A DNA stretch of 64,000 nt from Paenibacillus tianjinensis (GCF_017086365.1 NZ_CP070969.1:5854001-5918000); one strand, 5' to 3'. Positions 1 to 8,802 are shown, counted from the stretch's first letter. The notes: generated by a model from the letters alone, not told the origin. Numbers and translations are program-made.

Positions 1-1107
1 AGCGCCTTCCGGGGCCATATCCGGCTCTGAATAACCCGAGTAGCATACGTAGACTGCGGGCTGGGCCGGAGGGCGCCTGCGGCTAAAGATATCCTTGAAT
101 TCCGGCTCATATTGTTCGGGAAAAAATACCGTATGATGCAGCAAAGCCTCATACTTACGCTGCACACCTGCCAGAGTGACTAGGCCAGACAGCGATGGCT
201 CATAGGAAGCTATTTTATGGTCACTCATTCCCGGGCGGCTGTGCCGGGGCAGCAGCATCCGGTTGATGCTGAGCACATCCCCGCCGGCAATTACGGTCTT
301 AGCAGGATAGAAACCGCTGACTGTCTCTACACCTTCCACCTCGCCGTTCTTCACGGAGATTTCTGTAACCTCTGTCCCGGTTACCACCTGAACGCCCAGC
401 TTCTCAGCCAGGGAAACCAGCCCCTCCACCAGCTTATACGTTCCGCCGTGAACTCCGTAGACTCCTTCCTGGCTCTCCAGATGTGCCAGCATGGCAAAAA
501 TCGCCGGTGATTGAAAGGGCGATGAGCCGACATAGGTAGCATAACGGCCCAGCATGGCCAGGGTGTGAGGATGGCTAAAGTACCGGCCCAGCAGGGAATG
601 CAGTGAAAGAAAGGGACGTACACGAACGAGACCGCGCATAAGGGCGGGAGATAATTTGTCCTTCCAGGAGAGCAGCAGTCTGCCCAGAAACTGCTGTTCA
701 CTGAGACGGTACAACGCGGCAGCTTCGCTCATAAACTCCGGATAACGGGCAGCATCGGCGGGGCTGTAAGCTGCAATCTGTTCCTGCATAAACCCGGCAT
801 TCTTCGAGAAATCCACCACGGTGCCGTCGGCGAAAACATTACGTGTCCGCGGCTCCAGCTCATAGAGCTGGACGTAGTCTTCCATCGTTTCGCCGGCCAG
901 CTCATACAAGGAACGAAAAACATGCGGCATCGTTATCGTACTCGGTCCCCTGTCGAAGGTATAACCTTGCTGCGTTATACGCTGCAGCTTGCCTCCGGGT
1001 TGGGGCTGGCGTTCCAGCACGGTCACTTTCCAGCCTTTTGCAGCCAGTGTCACCGCACAGGATAAGCTGCCGAATCCGGCACCAATAATGACTGCCTCCG
1101 GTTTCAT
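1..1107 (-). CDS. CrtN/CrtP-type carotenoid desaturase or oxidase, 3' end outside window
   Basis: The frame is open from the ATG at 1107 to base 1, about 369 codons, so the C-terminus is missing. The start has a clear AGGAGG-type site and overlaps the stop of the gene upstream (ATGA). The N-terminus has an FAD-binding Rossmann motif (GAGFGS, with Ser where the last Gly is usual), then ERQPQPGGK and DRGPST, all typical of phytoene-desaturase-like amine oxidases. It is the third CrtN-like gene of the operon and the last one visible. In known C30 pathways such extra paralogues oxidise the terminal methyl group or an aldehyde (CrtP/CrtNb type) rather than desaturate. That role is inference from family and position. 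The substrate cannot be read from the sequence. Confidence 0.85.
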   Translation of the reverse strand, partial: MKPEAVIIGAGFGSLSCAVTLAAKGWKVTVLERQPQPGGKLQRITQQGYTFDRGPSTITMPHVFRSLYELAGETMEDYVQLYELEPRTRNVFADGTVVDFSKNAGFMQEQIAAYSPADAARYPEFMSEAAALYRLSEQQFLGRLLLSWKDKLSPALMRGLVRVRPFLSLHSLLGRYFSHPHTLAMLGRYATYVGSSPFQSPAIFAMLAHLESQEGVYGVHGGTYKLVEGLVSLAEKLGVQVVTGTEVTEISVKNGEVEGVETVSGFYPAKTVIAGGDVLSINRMLLPRHSRPGMSDHKIASYEPSLSGLVTLAGVQRKYEALLHHTVFFPEQYEPEFKDIFSRRRPPAQPAVYVCYSGYSEPDMAPEGA

Positions 1108-2264
1108 CGGTATTTCCTCCCTTTCCATTCATAGCCCCGGCCGGAATAGCTGCCGCGCCAGGAGCTTACTGCGATTGCGCTCAGACTTAAGATGCTCGCC
1201 GGAATCAAGAAACAGAACCAGAGGGGCTGTCTGCCTGCGGAATCGCTGGTTCTTTTGACAGCTATGCCCACCGCACAGGCGCAAATAGACCATAAAAGAC
1301 CCTGCCCCTGTCCAGTCAGGCCAAAGTAACCGGCTGCCGCATAAGGCATTACATATAGCAGCATATAGAGCAGCAATATGCCCAGCAGCAGCGAGGGTCT
1401 GCGGCCCAGGCCGGCATAGATGTTCTTACGGTAACCACTCCACACCTCCGCTGCATTATGGTACATCCGCATTTCAGCATGTTCCGTAATGTCAGCCAGC
1501 AGCACCGGTTCACCCGCATGCTTAACCGCCCGGGCCAGAGCCATATCATCCACAAGCTCGCCCCGGATGGCTGCATGCCCCCCGCAGCGGGCATAGCTGT
1601 CCCTGTGGATCAGCATAAAGCCGCCATGGGCGGCAACAAAGCGGGGATCCTGCGATCCCCGGACGAGCATAACCGGCAGATGGCAGATTACCGTGAAGCC
1701 CATTAGCGGAACAACCAGCCGCTCCAGCCAGGAGCCGGTAATCTGCAAGGGGAAGCCGGTAATCAGACCGCTCCCCTGCTGTTCTGCTGCAGCAAGGTCT
1801 GCTTGCAGGGCTCCCGGACGCAGCCGGACATCGGCATCCAGGAACAGCAGCCATTCTCCGCAGGCAGCTTCCGCCAGCTGCGCGCAGGCATGGGACTTGC
1901 CGAGCCAGCCTGCCGGCAGCTCACGGCCCGGCAGCACACGGACGCGGCCCTGTCCGGCTGCAGCGGCAATCGCTCCCGTACCGTCACTGGAGCGGTCGTC
2001 CAGCACAAGGATTTCCGCCCGCCAGCCATCCGGGGGATCACAATCCAGCACGGAGGAGAGGCAGGCCGCAATCCCCTCTGCCTCATCACGGGCGGGGACC
2101 AGTACAGATACCGTTCGGACCGGCATATCAGCCATAGGCAGCATTTTTGTAGGAGTGTTGCCCTTCAGCCGGCTTCCCAGCTTCGGAAGCTGCGCAGCAT
2201 TCCATACTGCAAACAGCAGCTGTAACAGCAGGATAAAGGTGATCCCTTGCAGGAGGCTTATCAT
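1104..2264 (-). CDS. Family 2 glycosyltransferase, CrtQ-like, carotenoid tailoring
   Basis: A 386-residue membrane-anchored glycosyltransferase. An N-terminal hydrophobic helix precedes a GT-A domain with VLVPARDEAEGI, DDRSSDG and LFLDADVRL (DxD motif), and hydrophobic helices follow in the last third. I chose the ATG at 2264, not the upstream ATG at 2297. It overlaps the acyltransferase stop as ATGA and has an AGGAAGG site. The 3' end overlaps the next gene in the same way. Staphylococcal CrtQ esterifies glucose to a C30 carotenoid acid. This protein resembles that class and sits among carotenoid genes, so it probably glycosylates the end product. Donor and acceptor are inferred. Confidence 0.85.
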   Translation of the reverse strand: MISLLQGITFILLLQLLFAVWNAAQLPKLGSRLKGNTPTKMLPMADMPVRTVSVLVPARDEAEGIAACLSSVLDCDPPDGWRAEILVLDDRSSDGTGAIAAAAGQGRVRVLPGRELPAGWLGKSHACAQLAEAACGEWLLFLDADVRLRPGALQADLAAAEQQGSGLITGFPLQITGSWLERLVVPLMGFTVICHLPVMLVRGSQDPRFVAAHGGFMLIHRDSYARCGGHAAIRGELVDDMALARAVKHAGEPVLLADITEHAEMRMYHNAAEVWSGYRKNIYAGLGRRPSLLLGILLLYMLLYVMPYAAAGYFGLTGQGQGLLWSICACAVGIAVKRTSDSAGRQPLWFCFLIPASILSLSAIAVSSWRGSYSGRGYEWKGRKYR

Positions 2265-2998
2265 CGTCCAGTCCTTCCTTTCAGGGCATCCAGCCACTCA
2301 TTCGTAGATCTTCCGGTTCTCATCAGCGGCCTGAAGCTCTCCGGCATGTATCCCTTATGGTTAAGAATCTGGCTGCTGTGGACCTCAAGCTGTGCTCCAA
2401 GCGCTGCCTCAAGTTCCCGGGAAATACTGCGCCGGTCCATATCCCCCCAGGGAAGCAGAAGCGGTGCCCCGGCCAGAAGAGTTGCCTCCGGTCTGGTATG
2501 GCGGAACAGGCCGTGGTATAACGTAACCGGCACAACGGCTGTCTGCGGACACAGGCGCAGCACCAGCGCAGCCCCTTCCTTCAGAACCAGCGGGCGGTGT
2601 CCGAGCGGCAGAATCTCCCCTTCGGGGTAGATCCAGACGCTGCCGCCTTCACGCAGCAGCCTTGCCGTATACCGGAGAGAGGCACTGACATCCCCGGTGC
2701 TGCTGCGGTTAATGGAGTACGCTCCGAGCTTGCGGAAGAAGGCGTATTTACGCAGCTGCTCCTCTTCCATCATGAAATAATGCCGGGTTCCGCTCAGCCG
2801 TCCGGCAGCATGGTAAGCCAGGAGTCCGTCCCACCACGAGCTGTGATTCATCAGGTAGAGCACAGGCCGGCCGGCGGCAGCTGGCGGCTGCAGCTCCCCC
2901 GAGAGTCCAATGAAATGAAAATGCCGGCGGAGCAAATACAGTGAATTGTAACGGTAAAACCATCGGTTAAAGCTTCCGGATTTGGCGGCTTCCAGCAT
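2261..2998 (-). CDS. PlsC-type acyltransferase, carotenoid glycoside acylation
   Basis: A 245-residue protein of the 1-acylglycerol-phosphate acyltransferase fold. The catalytic HX4D box is visible as NHSSWWD near the N-terminus, and the second block as GSVWIYPEGE. A TTG at 3031 could start the frame, but the ATG at 2998 has a GGAAGGGGG ribosome site and is preferred. It overlaps the CruF-like gene by about 32 bases and the glycosyltransferase by 4. In staphyloxanthin-like pathways an acyltransferase (CrtO, a different fold) adds a fatty acid to the sugar. This gene probably does the equivalent job by analogy. A plain phospholipid acyltransferase is the alternative, but the operon argues against it. 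Confidence 0.8.
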   Translation of the reverse strand: MLEAAKSGSFNRWFYRYNSLYLLRRHFHFIGLSGELQPPAAAGRPVLYLMNHSSWWDGLLAYHAAGRLSGTRHYFMMEEEQLRKYAFFRKLGAYSINRSSTGDVSASLRYTARLLREGGSVWIYPEGEILPLGHRPLVLKEGAALVLRLCPQTAVVPVTLYHGLFRHTRPEATLLAGAPLLLPWGDMDRRSISRELEAALGAQLEVHSSQILNHKGYMPESFRPLMRTGRSTNEWLDALKGRTGR

Positions 2999-3752
2999 AA
3001 CGCAGGCCCCCTTCCGCCAGAACGGCCCCAAGTACGGCTATACCCGTGCAGAGCACCAATCCTTCACGCAGTCCTATAAGCCCGAACATTATCAGAATCG
3101 CCTGATATAAGCGGGTCCCTCTGCGGGCTGCCCGAAAGGACAGCTGTACATTGGGCAGGAACAGTGACAACAGTCCTCCAACCACAAACCAGCCGGCAAA
3201 ATTGCTCCATGGAACACTATATAATCCGCCGCCATCCTCCCAGTGCCAGAAATTCCTGGCGTGAGCGACGGGATCAAGTACCAGATCCAGCAGCACGCTC
3301 CAGAAGCCGGTCTGAACTGCCCTTATGCCCCGTAATCGGAGCCCGGTTTGGCCAAAGTCATAACTTAACAGCACAGCATTGCACACTACAGCTATCCAGG
3401 CAAAACCCAGCGTGACCGGCACGCCGTAGACAAGCGGTCCAAGGGCAGAGGAATATTCATAATTGCCAAACAGACGCCCGGAGTGAACCCCAAACCATTC
3501 CACAGCCATTCCGCCGGTCCAGATCAGAACAGCCGGGAGCCAGAGCCGGCGGTAGCTTTTATCAGCTGAAAAAATGACTGACCGGTCGGACATAAAGGGG
3601 CGCATATAACCCCCGGCCATCAAATCCACGGCATAAACCGCATATAGAATCAGAAACAGACCACTGGAAAACTCCAGGCTCTTGGGAATACTGAACAGGA
3701 TCAGCAGCAATGCGCCAATGGCATACCATATCCAAAATAGGGTCCTGATCAT
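2967..3752 (-). CDS. CruF-family carotenoid biosynthesis membrane protein
   Basis: A 261-residue polytopic membrane protein with about seven hydrophobic helices. It matches the CruF/COG2324 'carotenoid biosynthesis protein' family: note the conserved EWFGVHSG...GNYEY segment and the LDPVA...FWHWEDGG...YSVPWSNFAGW segment. CruF enzymes hydrate the 1,2 double bond of a psi end group. In Bacillus-type C30 operons, relatives sit beside crtM and crtN genes. The ATG overlaps the synthase stop by one base (TGATG). Here it would put a tertiary hydroxyl on one end of an apo-lycopene-like chain. The reaction is inferred from family; the family call is firm. Confidence 0.82.
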   Translation of the reverse strand: MIRTLFWIWYAIGALLLILFSIPKSLEFSSGLFLILYAVYAVDLMAGGYMRPFMSDRSVIFSADKSYRRLWLPAVLIWTGGMAVEWFGVHSGRLFGNYEYSSALGPLVYGVPVTLGFAWIAVVCNAVLLSYDFGQTGLRLRGIRAVQTGFWSVLLDLVLDPVAHARNFWHWEDGGGLYSVPWSNFAGWFVVGGLLSLFLPNVQLSFRAARRGTRLYQAILIMFGLIGLREGLVLCTGIAVLGAVLAEGGLRYAGSRQIRKL

Positions 3753-4597
3753 CAGTACACCATGGCATACCGCGCAGCCGTGCGCCGGAACATTAGCACC
3801 TTCGCCTCGTCGCTGACGTATGCCCGCTTGTGGAACACATCATAATTTTCAGCAGCCACTGCATCGAGTATTGCGGCATAAAAAGCGGCAGCCAGCTCTA
3901 CAGCCATTCCGCTCTGGGGAGGATACGTCCAGACATTATCCAGACCCCGCTTAAAATAAGTCAATGCATCTCTTTTCAATTCCTGAAGTACAGCAATAAA
4001 CCGTTCATTAACTTCGCCCTGAGCCAGCTCTTCCTCGCTGTAACCGTTTCTCTGCAGCACTTCAAGGGGGAGATACCTGCGTCCGCGCCTTAAATCCTCG
4101 CCTACATCACGTATAATGTTCACAAGCTGCATGCCCATTCCAAGTGATATCCCCGCAGCCCGTGCTTCTTCATTATCGTCATCCCGCAGTACAGGAAGCA
4201 GCATCTCTCCAACGGTCCCCGCTACAAGATAACAATAAGATTCCAGCTGCTCCATCGTCTCATAATGCGTAAAGGTGAGATCCCTCAGCTGACCTTCCAT
4301 TTGCAGCAAAAACGGCTCTTGGCTCAATTGGGGAAAGCTGCTGAACAGCCAGCGCAAGGCCGGCCAGATGAAATGCCCCTCGGCCTGCTCCAGCTTCAAG
4401 AACATGCTGCGGAGCTCATGAATGGTATACGGTGAATTCTCCGGCTCATCCACACTGTCATCAATGATCCGGCAAAACGCATAAATAACATGCACCGCTT
4501 CGCGGCGCGGGCTGGGCAGACCGTCAAACGCTTTATGGAAGGAAGAAGATCCTCTTCTCATCAGTTCCCCGCATTGCAGCAAAATCGTTTCATTCAT
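3752..4597 (-). CDS. crtM: Squalene/phytoene synthase family, probable dehydrosqualene synthase CrtM
   Basis: A 281-residue trans-isoprenyl diphosphate synthase (head to head). The first Asp-rich motif is DDSVDE at residues 46-51 and the second lies in NIIRDVGEDLRRGRRYLP; both bind Mg-diphosphate. It condenses two prenyl diphosphates, either farnesyl (C30, CrtM) or geranylgeranyl (C40, CrtB). The C30 choice rests on the surrounding CrtN-type genes and on Bacillota precedent, not on a diagnostic residue. The start at 4597 overlaps the preceding desaturase by 8 bases. This gene commits isoprenoid flux to the operon's pigment. Confidence 0.85.
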   Translation of the reverse strand: MNETILLQCGELMRRGSSSFHKAFDGLPSPRREAVHVIYAFCRIIDDSVDEPENSPYTIHELRSMFLKLEQAEGHFIWPALRWLFSSFPQLSQEPFLLQMEGQLRDLTFTHYETMEQLESYCYLVAGTVGEMLLPVLRDDDNEEARAAGISLGMGMQLVNIIRDVGEDLRRGRRYLPLEVLQRNGYSEEELAQGEVNERFIAVLQELKRDALTYFKRGLDNVWTYPPQSGMAVELAAAFYAAILDAVAAENYDVFHKRAYVSDEAKVLMFRRTAARYAMVY

Positions 4598-6062
4598 GGA
4601 TACTCATCTCCTTCATCATCTCATGTACAGCCAGCCTTGCCCCCTGCATTACAATCGGCACTCCGCCTCCGGGATGTACGGAAGCGCCGGCCGCGTATAA
4701 TCCTTGTATCGGATAGGGCTTCGGCTGTGGCCGGAAGACGCCCGATTGCCCCAGCACAGGCGCGATCCCGAAGCTGCCTCCGCCGAACAGCCCTTCCTCC
4801 AGTGCGTCAGCGGGGGTACGGAGCTTATGCCACGTGATACTCCCGCGAAGCCCCGGAAATCCGCGGGCTTCCGCATCCGCCAGCACCCTGTCGGCCAGCG
4901 GTCCGGCCAGGTTCGCCCAATCCAGGTCCGGGGCTGCCGGAACAGGGATAAGAAAATATAATACGCTCTCGCCGGGAGGAGCCGCGTGTTCATCGAGTAC
5001 CGCCGGATTAAATACATAATAAGAAGGGCTATGGGAAATCTTCCCGTGATCAAACAATTCACGCAGATTGTCATTCAGGCTCTCCGGCAGGAAAAACTGG
5101 TGCACCTGTGAATCAGGCCATCTTTTGGCCGCTCCCGCATAGATCAGCAGACAGCCCGAGGAAGGCTTGAATTTGCTGTTCCCCGATCTCCCGTGTCCTT
5201 CTGAAGCACCCCCCAGCAGCTCTTCCAGATGCGGGAAATCTCCGTTATACAGCACAGCATCGTAAGGAATCGCTTCACCCTGAATAACAACGCCGCGGCA
5301 GCGTCCGCCGCTTACAGTCAACGCCTCAACCTCGGTATCTGTATGAATCTCTACGCTCCGCCTTACCAGCTCACGTTCTATAATCTGCGGCAGACGGCCG
5401 TATCCGCCCTTCAGCATCCAGATGCCGAAGGCATGCTCGGCGTAAGGCAGCATCGTGTAGATCCCAGGTGTGCGGAAAGGGGCGCCGCCGATGTATAAGC
5501 TTTGCAGCGAAAAGGCATCCTTCAGCTCTTCACTCTTGAAATATTGTCCTACTGCCGACCGCAGGCTCTTATAGGCGCGCAGCCGTGCCATCAGCGACAG
5601 GTTGCCCGGACTGAAGAAATCGCGTTTACGCTGGAAGCCCCGTTCCAGAAAAGAAGCCTTGCCCCGCGGATACAGCCTCGACATATCCTTCATGAAGCGG
5701 ATAAACCCCGCGCCTTCTCCCGGATAATTACGGTCAATCTCTGCAGCCTGCTCCTGAACATCGGCATACTTAGTCAGGACACGCCCGCTCTTAAAGTGAA
5801 TCCGGCAGAGCGGATCACAGTGCAGCAGTTCCAGGCTCCCAGCCGGCAGCCCGCCTTCCTCCAGAATGCCCAGCAGCATCTCGGGAAGCAGTACGATCGT
5901 AGGCCCCTGGTCGATCCGGTAAGGCCCCTTCTCTTCGAAGGCAACCCGCCCGCCCACCTGCGGGGCACGCTCATACAGTACAACCTCCTGCCCCTGACGG
6001 CTAAGCAGTAATGCGGCCGTCAGCCCGCCGATGCCGCCGCCGACAATGGCCACCCGGCTCAC
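4590..6062 (-). CDS. CrtN-type carotenoid desaturase/oxidase (second of three)
   Basis: A 490-residue FAD flavoprotein. An N-terminal VAIVGGGIGGLTAA dinucleotide-binding motif is followed by ERAPQVGGR and DQGPTIV; near the end, GLYAAGASVHPGGGVP forms the second flavin block. The GTG start overlaps the stop of the gene upstream (GTGA). It is full length for the CrtI/CrtN family. It diverges clearly from the 515-residue paralogue next to it, so a recent duplication is unlikely. It may be the desaturase or an end-group oxidase. The paralogue order cannot settle this without a tree. Confidence 0.85.
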   Translation of the reverse strand: MSRVAIVGGGIGGLTAALLLSRQGQEVVLYERAPQVGGRVAFEEKGPYRIDQGPTIVLLPEMLLGILEEGGLPAGSLELLHCDPLCRIHFKSGRVLTKYADVQEQAAEIDRNYPGEGAGFIRFMKDMSRLYPRGKASFLERGFQRKRDFFSPGNLSLMARLRAYKSLRSAVGQYFKSEELKDAFSLQSLYIGGAPFRTPGIYTMLPYAEHAFGIWMLKGGYGRLPQIIERELVRRSVEIHTDTEVEALTVSGGRCRGVVIQGEAIPYDAVLYNGDFPHLEELLGGASEGHGRSGNSKFKPSSGCLLIYAGAAKRWPDSQVHQFFLPESLNDNLRELFDHGKISHSPSYYVFNPAVLDEHAAPPGESVLYFLIPVPAAPDLDWANLAGPLADRVLADAEARGFPGLRGSITWHKLRTPADALEEGLFGGGSFGIAPVLGQSGVFRPQPKPYPIQGLYAAGASVHPGGGVPIVMQGARLAVHEMMKEMSIHE

Positions 6063-7606
6063 AGTGCAGCTCCCGTGCCGGCAACGCCTGTCTGGACTAC
6101 GGCTTTACTGCGGGCTGCGCGGTCATGCTCCTGCAGCAGGCGAGCACTGATCTTAGCCGACTCGAAGATCGTTGGCAGCCCGCTGCCCGGATGGGTACCG
6201 CCGCCGACCAGCCAAATGCCGCGGACCTCCTGGAAGGTATTATGCGGGCGCAGATACATCATCTGCCCGAGGTTATGGGCCAGATTAAAGGTGGCCCCGT
6301 TATATACACCCAGTTTGTTCTGCCAGTCGAGCGGCGAGAAGAACTGGCTCTCCTCCACTCTGGAGGACAATCCCCTAAGCTGAGGAATACGTTCCAGTCG
6401 TTCCATCATCTCTTCCTCAACGATGGCGCTCTCCTGGTTCCAGTCAATCCCGGCCTGAAGATTGGGGACCGGCATCAGCACGTATAGCGAGGATTTTCCT
6501 GCAGGAGCCAAGGTAGGATCTATAACCGAAGGGTTATGCACATAAATCGAAGGATCCTCCGACAACGTGCCAAGCCGTGTTATTTCATCTACATTTCTCC
6601 GGTAATCCTCTGCGAAATGAACGGAATGATGTCCAAGATCCACAGCACCGTCTACCCCCAGATACAGCATCGCCGTCGAGCAGGAGTAACGCTTGCGCTC
6701 CAGCTTGGCAGGTGTGTATCTCTTGAGTACACCCGGCTCAAACAGCCGGGTCATTGCCGAACCGAAGTCTGCTCCGATGACGATATAATCTGCGTCCACT
6801 CTCTCTCCATTCTCCAGCAGCAGCCCCGCTGCATGGCCGTTCTTGACCAAGATGCGCTCTACTCCGCAGGAAGTATGGATACGGCCCCCATGCTCCTTAG
6901 TGACCTCCCCCATAGCCTGAAGCACCCGGTTAATTCCGCCAATCGGATGATAAAGGCCGTAGCGGTGCTCCAGATAAGACAATATGGTAAAGGTTCCGGG
7001 GCATTCCCATGGCGACATGCCGAGGTATTTGGCCTGGAAGGTAAAGGCATAGCGCAGCCGCTCATCATCAAAATACCGGGATAAACGGTTATACACCGTA
7101 TCCGTGGCATGAAGCTTAGGGAGCGCGTGCAGCACATCTTTTTTTACATAATCTCGGTGGGATTGAAAGGGACGCTGCAGCAGCGGCATCACTCTGCCGA
7201 ACTTATCATCTTCATCAGCCATAAACCGGCGGTAGCCTGCCCCATTCCCCGGGAACAGCCGCTCAATCTCCTCCGCAGTCTGGTCCTGGTTCGTCGAGGG
7301 GCGGAATACGGTATCTCCGAAATGCAGGGAGTAGAGCGGATCCAGCTCTTGCAGAGATACATAGCAATGCAGGGAGCGCCCTGCTGAAGCGAACAGCTCC
7401 TCCAGCAGATGCGGCATCATCAGAAAGGTGGCCCCGCGGTCAAAGCGGTATTCCCCCAGCCGAAGTTCTCCCGACCTTCCGCCAACGACCTCCTGCTTCT
7501 CATAAACCTCTACCTCGTAGCCCTCGGCAGCCAGAAGCATAGCTGCGGCAAGACCTCCGGGGCCTGCACCGACTACAGCAACCTTTGCGGCGCTTTTTCC
7601 AATCAT
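6059..7606 (-). CDS. crtN: CrtN-type diapophytoene desaturase (first gene of the crt operon)
   Basis: A 515-residue FAD enzyme of the phytoene-desaturase family: VAVVGAGPGGLAAAM, then EKQEVVGGRSG and DRGATF, and the C-terminal WLVGGGTHPGSGLP block. I prefer the ATG at 7606, which has GGAG eight bases upstream. The in-frame GTG at 7615 sits too close to the same ribosome site. It is the promoter-proximal gene, followed by six overlapping genes. Of the three paralogues, its C-terminal signature looks most like a true CrtN desaturase, which would convert the CrtM product to diaponeurosporene or diapolycopene. Exact step number is not readable. Confidence 0.82.
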   Translation of the reverse strand: MIGKSAAKVAVVGAGPGGLAAAMLLAAEGYEVEVYEKQEVVGGRSGELRLGEYRFDRGATFLMMPHLLEELFASAGRSLHCYVSLQELDPLYSLHFGDTVFRPSTNQDQTAEEIERLFPGNGAGYRRFMADEDDKFGRVMPLLQRPFQSHRDYVKKDVLHALPKLHATDTVYNRLSRYFDDERLRYAFTFQAKYLGMSPWECPGTFTILSYLEHRYGLYHPIGGINRVLQAMGEVTKEHGGRIHTSCGVERILVKNGHAAGLLLENGERVDADYIVIGADFGSAMTRLFEPGVLKRYTPAKLERKRYSCSTAMLYLGVDGAVDLGHHSVHFAEDYRRNVDEITRLGTLSEDPSIYVHNPSVIDPTLAPAGKSSLYVLMPVPNLQAGIDWNQESAIVEEEMMERLERIPQLRGLSSRVEESQFFSPLDWQNKLGVYNGATFNLAHNLGQMMYLRPHNTFQEVRGIWLVGGGTHPGSGLPTIFESAKISARLLQEHDRAARSKAVVQTGVAGTGAAL

Positions 7607-7632
7607 CTGCTCCACTCCCTCTTCTCTGCATC

Positions 7633-7711
7633 TATACGATTTCTATACAATAAGGACATCCCTTACAAACCTTATACAAAAACTATACATTTCTTATACA
7701 GATATCATACA
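7633..7711 (-). promoter_or_regulatory. CarH-type operator: seven TGTA(T/A)(A/G) repeats in 11-bp phase
   Basis: On the minus strand the units lie at 7711, 7700, 7689, 7678 and 7667, five in a row at exact 11-bp steps. Two more follow at 7649 and 7638, also 11 bp apart, after an 18-bp step. The core is TGTATA; three units deviate (TGTATG, TGTAAG, CGTATA). The array begins in the -10 box and covers the start of transcription and the leader. CarH of Thermus binds 11-bp direct repeats with a TnTACA core (complement TGTAnA), so the match is close. Binding by the neighbouring regulator is inference. Confidence 0.75.
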
Positions 7712-7732
7712 TACTTTATGGGTCTGTGTAAA
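7704..7732 (-). promoter_or_regulatory. Sigma-A-type promoter of the crt operon
   Basis: On the minus strand a -35 TTTACA (7732-7727) and a -10 TATGAT (7709-7704) are separated by exactly 17 bases. The promoter lies between the carH terminator and crtN, with roughly 90 bases of leader. The first TGTA operator repeat overlaps the -10 box. Confidence 0.75.
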
Positions 7733-7738
7733 TAACGT

Positions 7739-7786
7739 AAAAAAAGAACCCTCCGACATCACCTGAAAGTGATACCTTAGGATTCT
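7739..7786 (-). terminator. Intrinsic terminator of carH
   Basis: On the minus strand an 18-base arm (7786-7769) pairs with 7762-7745 around a 6-base loop, with a few mismatches, and runs into seven T residues. It separates carH from the crt promoter that starts only about 7 bases further on. Confidence 0.8.
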
Positions 7787-7800
7787 CTCTTCTGCCCGGT

Positions 7801-8730
7801 TCAGGGCCTGCTCTTTATTCCTGTAAACAGATAATCAAACCGGTCCTGCCAGCGCTCTGCAGGCTCATTTATAATAGCAACGGCTTCCGTAGAGGAGAAC
7901 TCAGCCCCCTCAAAACCGTTGCCTCCCAGAATAAACCGCACCCCCGGGCAGGCTACGCTCAAACGTTTAATGAGACCCTCGCAGTAGGGAAGCAGGTCCT
8001 TGCAAGTAAGCGACAGGCAAATCGCCCCGATCCGGTTCTGATTTTCCAGCATCGCCATGACCCCTTCTTCCGGCGTATTCGCCCCCAGATAAATGACCTC
8101 GGCTCCGTTCTTCCGCAGGAAAAGCGAGAACAGCAGCAGTCCTACCTGATGATGCTCCCCCTCCGGGCAAAAAGCCAGCACCTTCGGTAAATGGGCATGG
8201 ACGGGAAACACATGGAAGAATTGATAAAAGCGGTTTGAGACCATGTGGGTCATATAATGCTCCTGGGCTACTGTTGCCGTACCCTCTTCCCAGGCATCAC
8301 CCACCTTGACCAGTACGGGTACGAGCACCTGATGAAACATCGCCTCATACCCGTACATCGAGAAGCCAAAGTCGATTAGCGCATTCGCCCGTTCTCCCTG
8401 GAATTCGAGCAGAGCCGTGTAAATCTGCTGCTTCATCTTCTCAAAAGCTTCCTGGGGCGTTCCGCCCGCTCCTGCATGCAGATCCTCTATAGGCTTTTCT
8501 TTGCGGGCTCTCAGCAGCCGGACTGCATGCGAAATGCTGATGCCCTGCTTCTCGGTCTGCTCCTTCAGCCAGCGAAGATCTTCGATGTTCTCCTGGCTAT
8601 ACAGCCTGTAGCCGGATTCGGTCCGTTCAGGAGTAACTGCCTGATATCTGTTTTCCCAGGCCCTCAGCGTGACAGACGGAATATCCAGCATTTCGACGAC
8701 CTGTTTGATAGAGTACACGTAGCATCCCAC
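7801..8730 (-). CDS. carH: MerR-type regulator with B12-binding domain, CarH/LitR photoreceptor family
   Basis: 309 residues from the GTG at 8730; a GTG at 8718 (protein starting YSIKQV) is an alternative. Residues 5-75 form a MerR winged helix (VTLRAWENRYQ, SGYRLYS). About residues 95-180 form the helical B12-capping domain with the W-x9-EH signature, W147, E157 and H158. The C-terminal Rossmann B12 domain has E192-x-H194-x-x-G197, H194 being the predicted lower cobalt ligand. These features define CarH, which binds adenosylcobalamin, represses DNA in the dark and is released by light. Its position beside crt genes and the operators at both promoters fit that role. One oddity: the residue after W147 is Glu, where Thermus CarH has His132. 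Confidence 0.9.
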   Translation of the reverse strand: MGCYVYSIKQVVEMLDIPSVTLRAWENRYQAVTPERTESGYRLYSQENIEDLRWLKEQTEKQGISISHAVRLLRARKEKPIEDLHAGAGGTPQEAFEKMKQQIYTALLEFQGERANALIDFGFSMYGYEAMFHQVLVPVLVKVGDAWEEGTATVAQEHYMTHMVSNRFYQFFHVFPVHAHLPKVLAFCPEGEHHQVGLLLFSLFLRKNGAEVIYLGANTPEEGVMAMLENQNRIGAICLSLTCKDLLPYCEGLIKRLSVACPGVRFILGGNGFEGAEFSSTEAVAIINEPAERWQDRFDYLFTGIKSRP

Positions 8731-8773
8731 TCTCTTTCCCTATACCCGCTGCATGGTTTTGAATCTTTAAACC

Positions 8774-8802
8774 TTATACAAATTATCTACACCCATTATA
8801 CA
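8774..8802 (-). promoter_or_regulatory. CarH-type operator at the carH promoter: three 11-bp repeats
   Basis: Three TGTA units start at 8802, 8791 and 8780 on the minus strand, exactly 11 bp apart (TGTATA, TGTAGA, TGTATA). They start in the -10 box and run downstream, the same geometry as the longer crt array. This suggests negative autoregulation. Confidence 0.72.
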
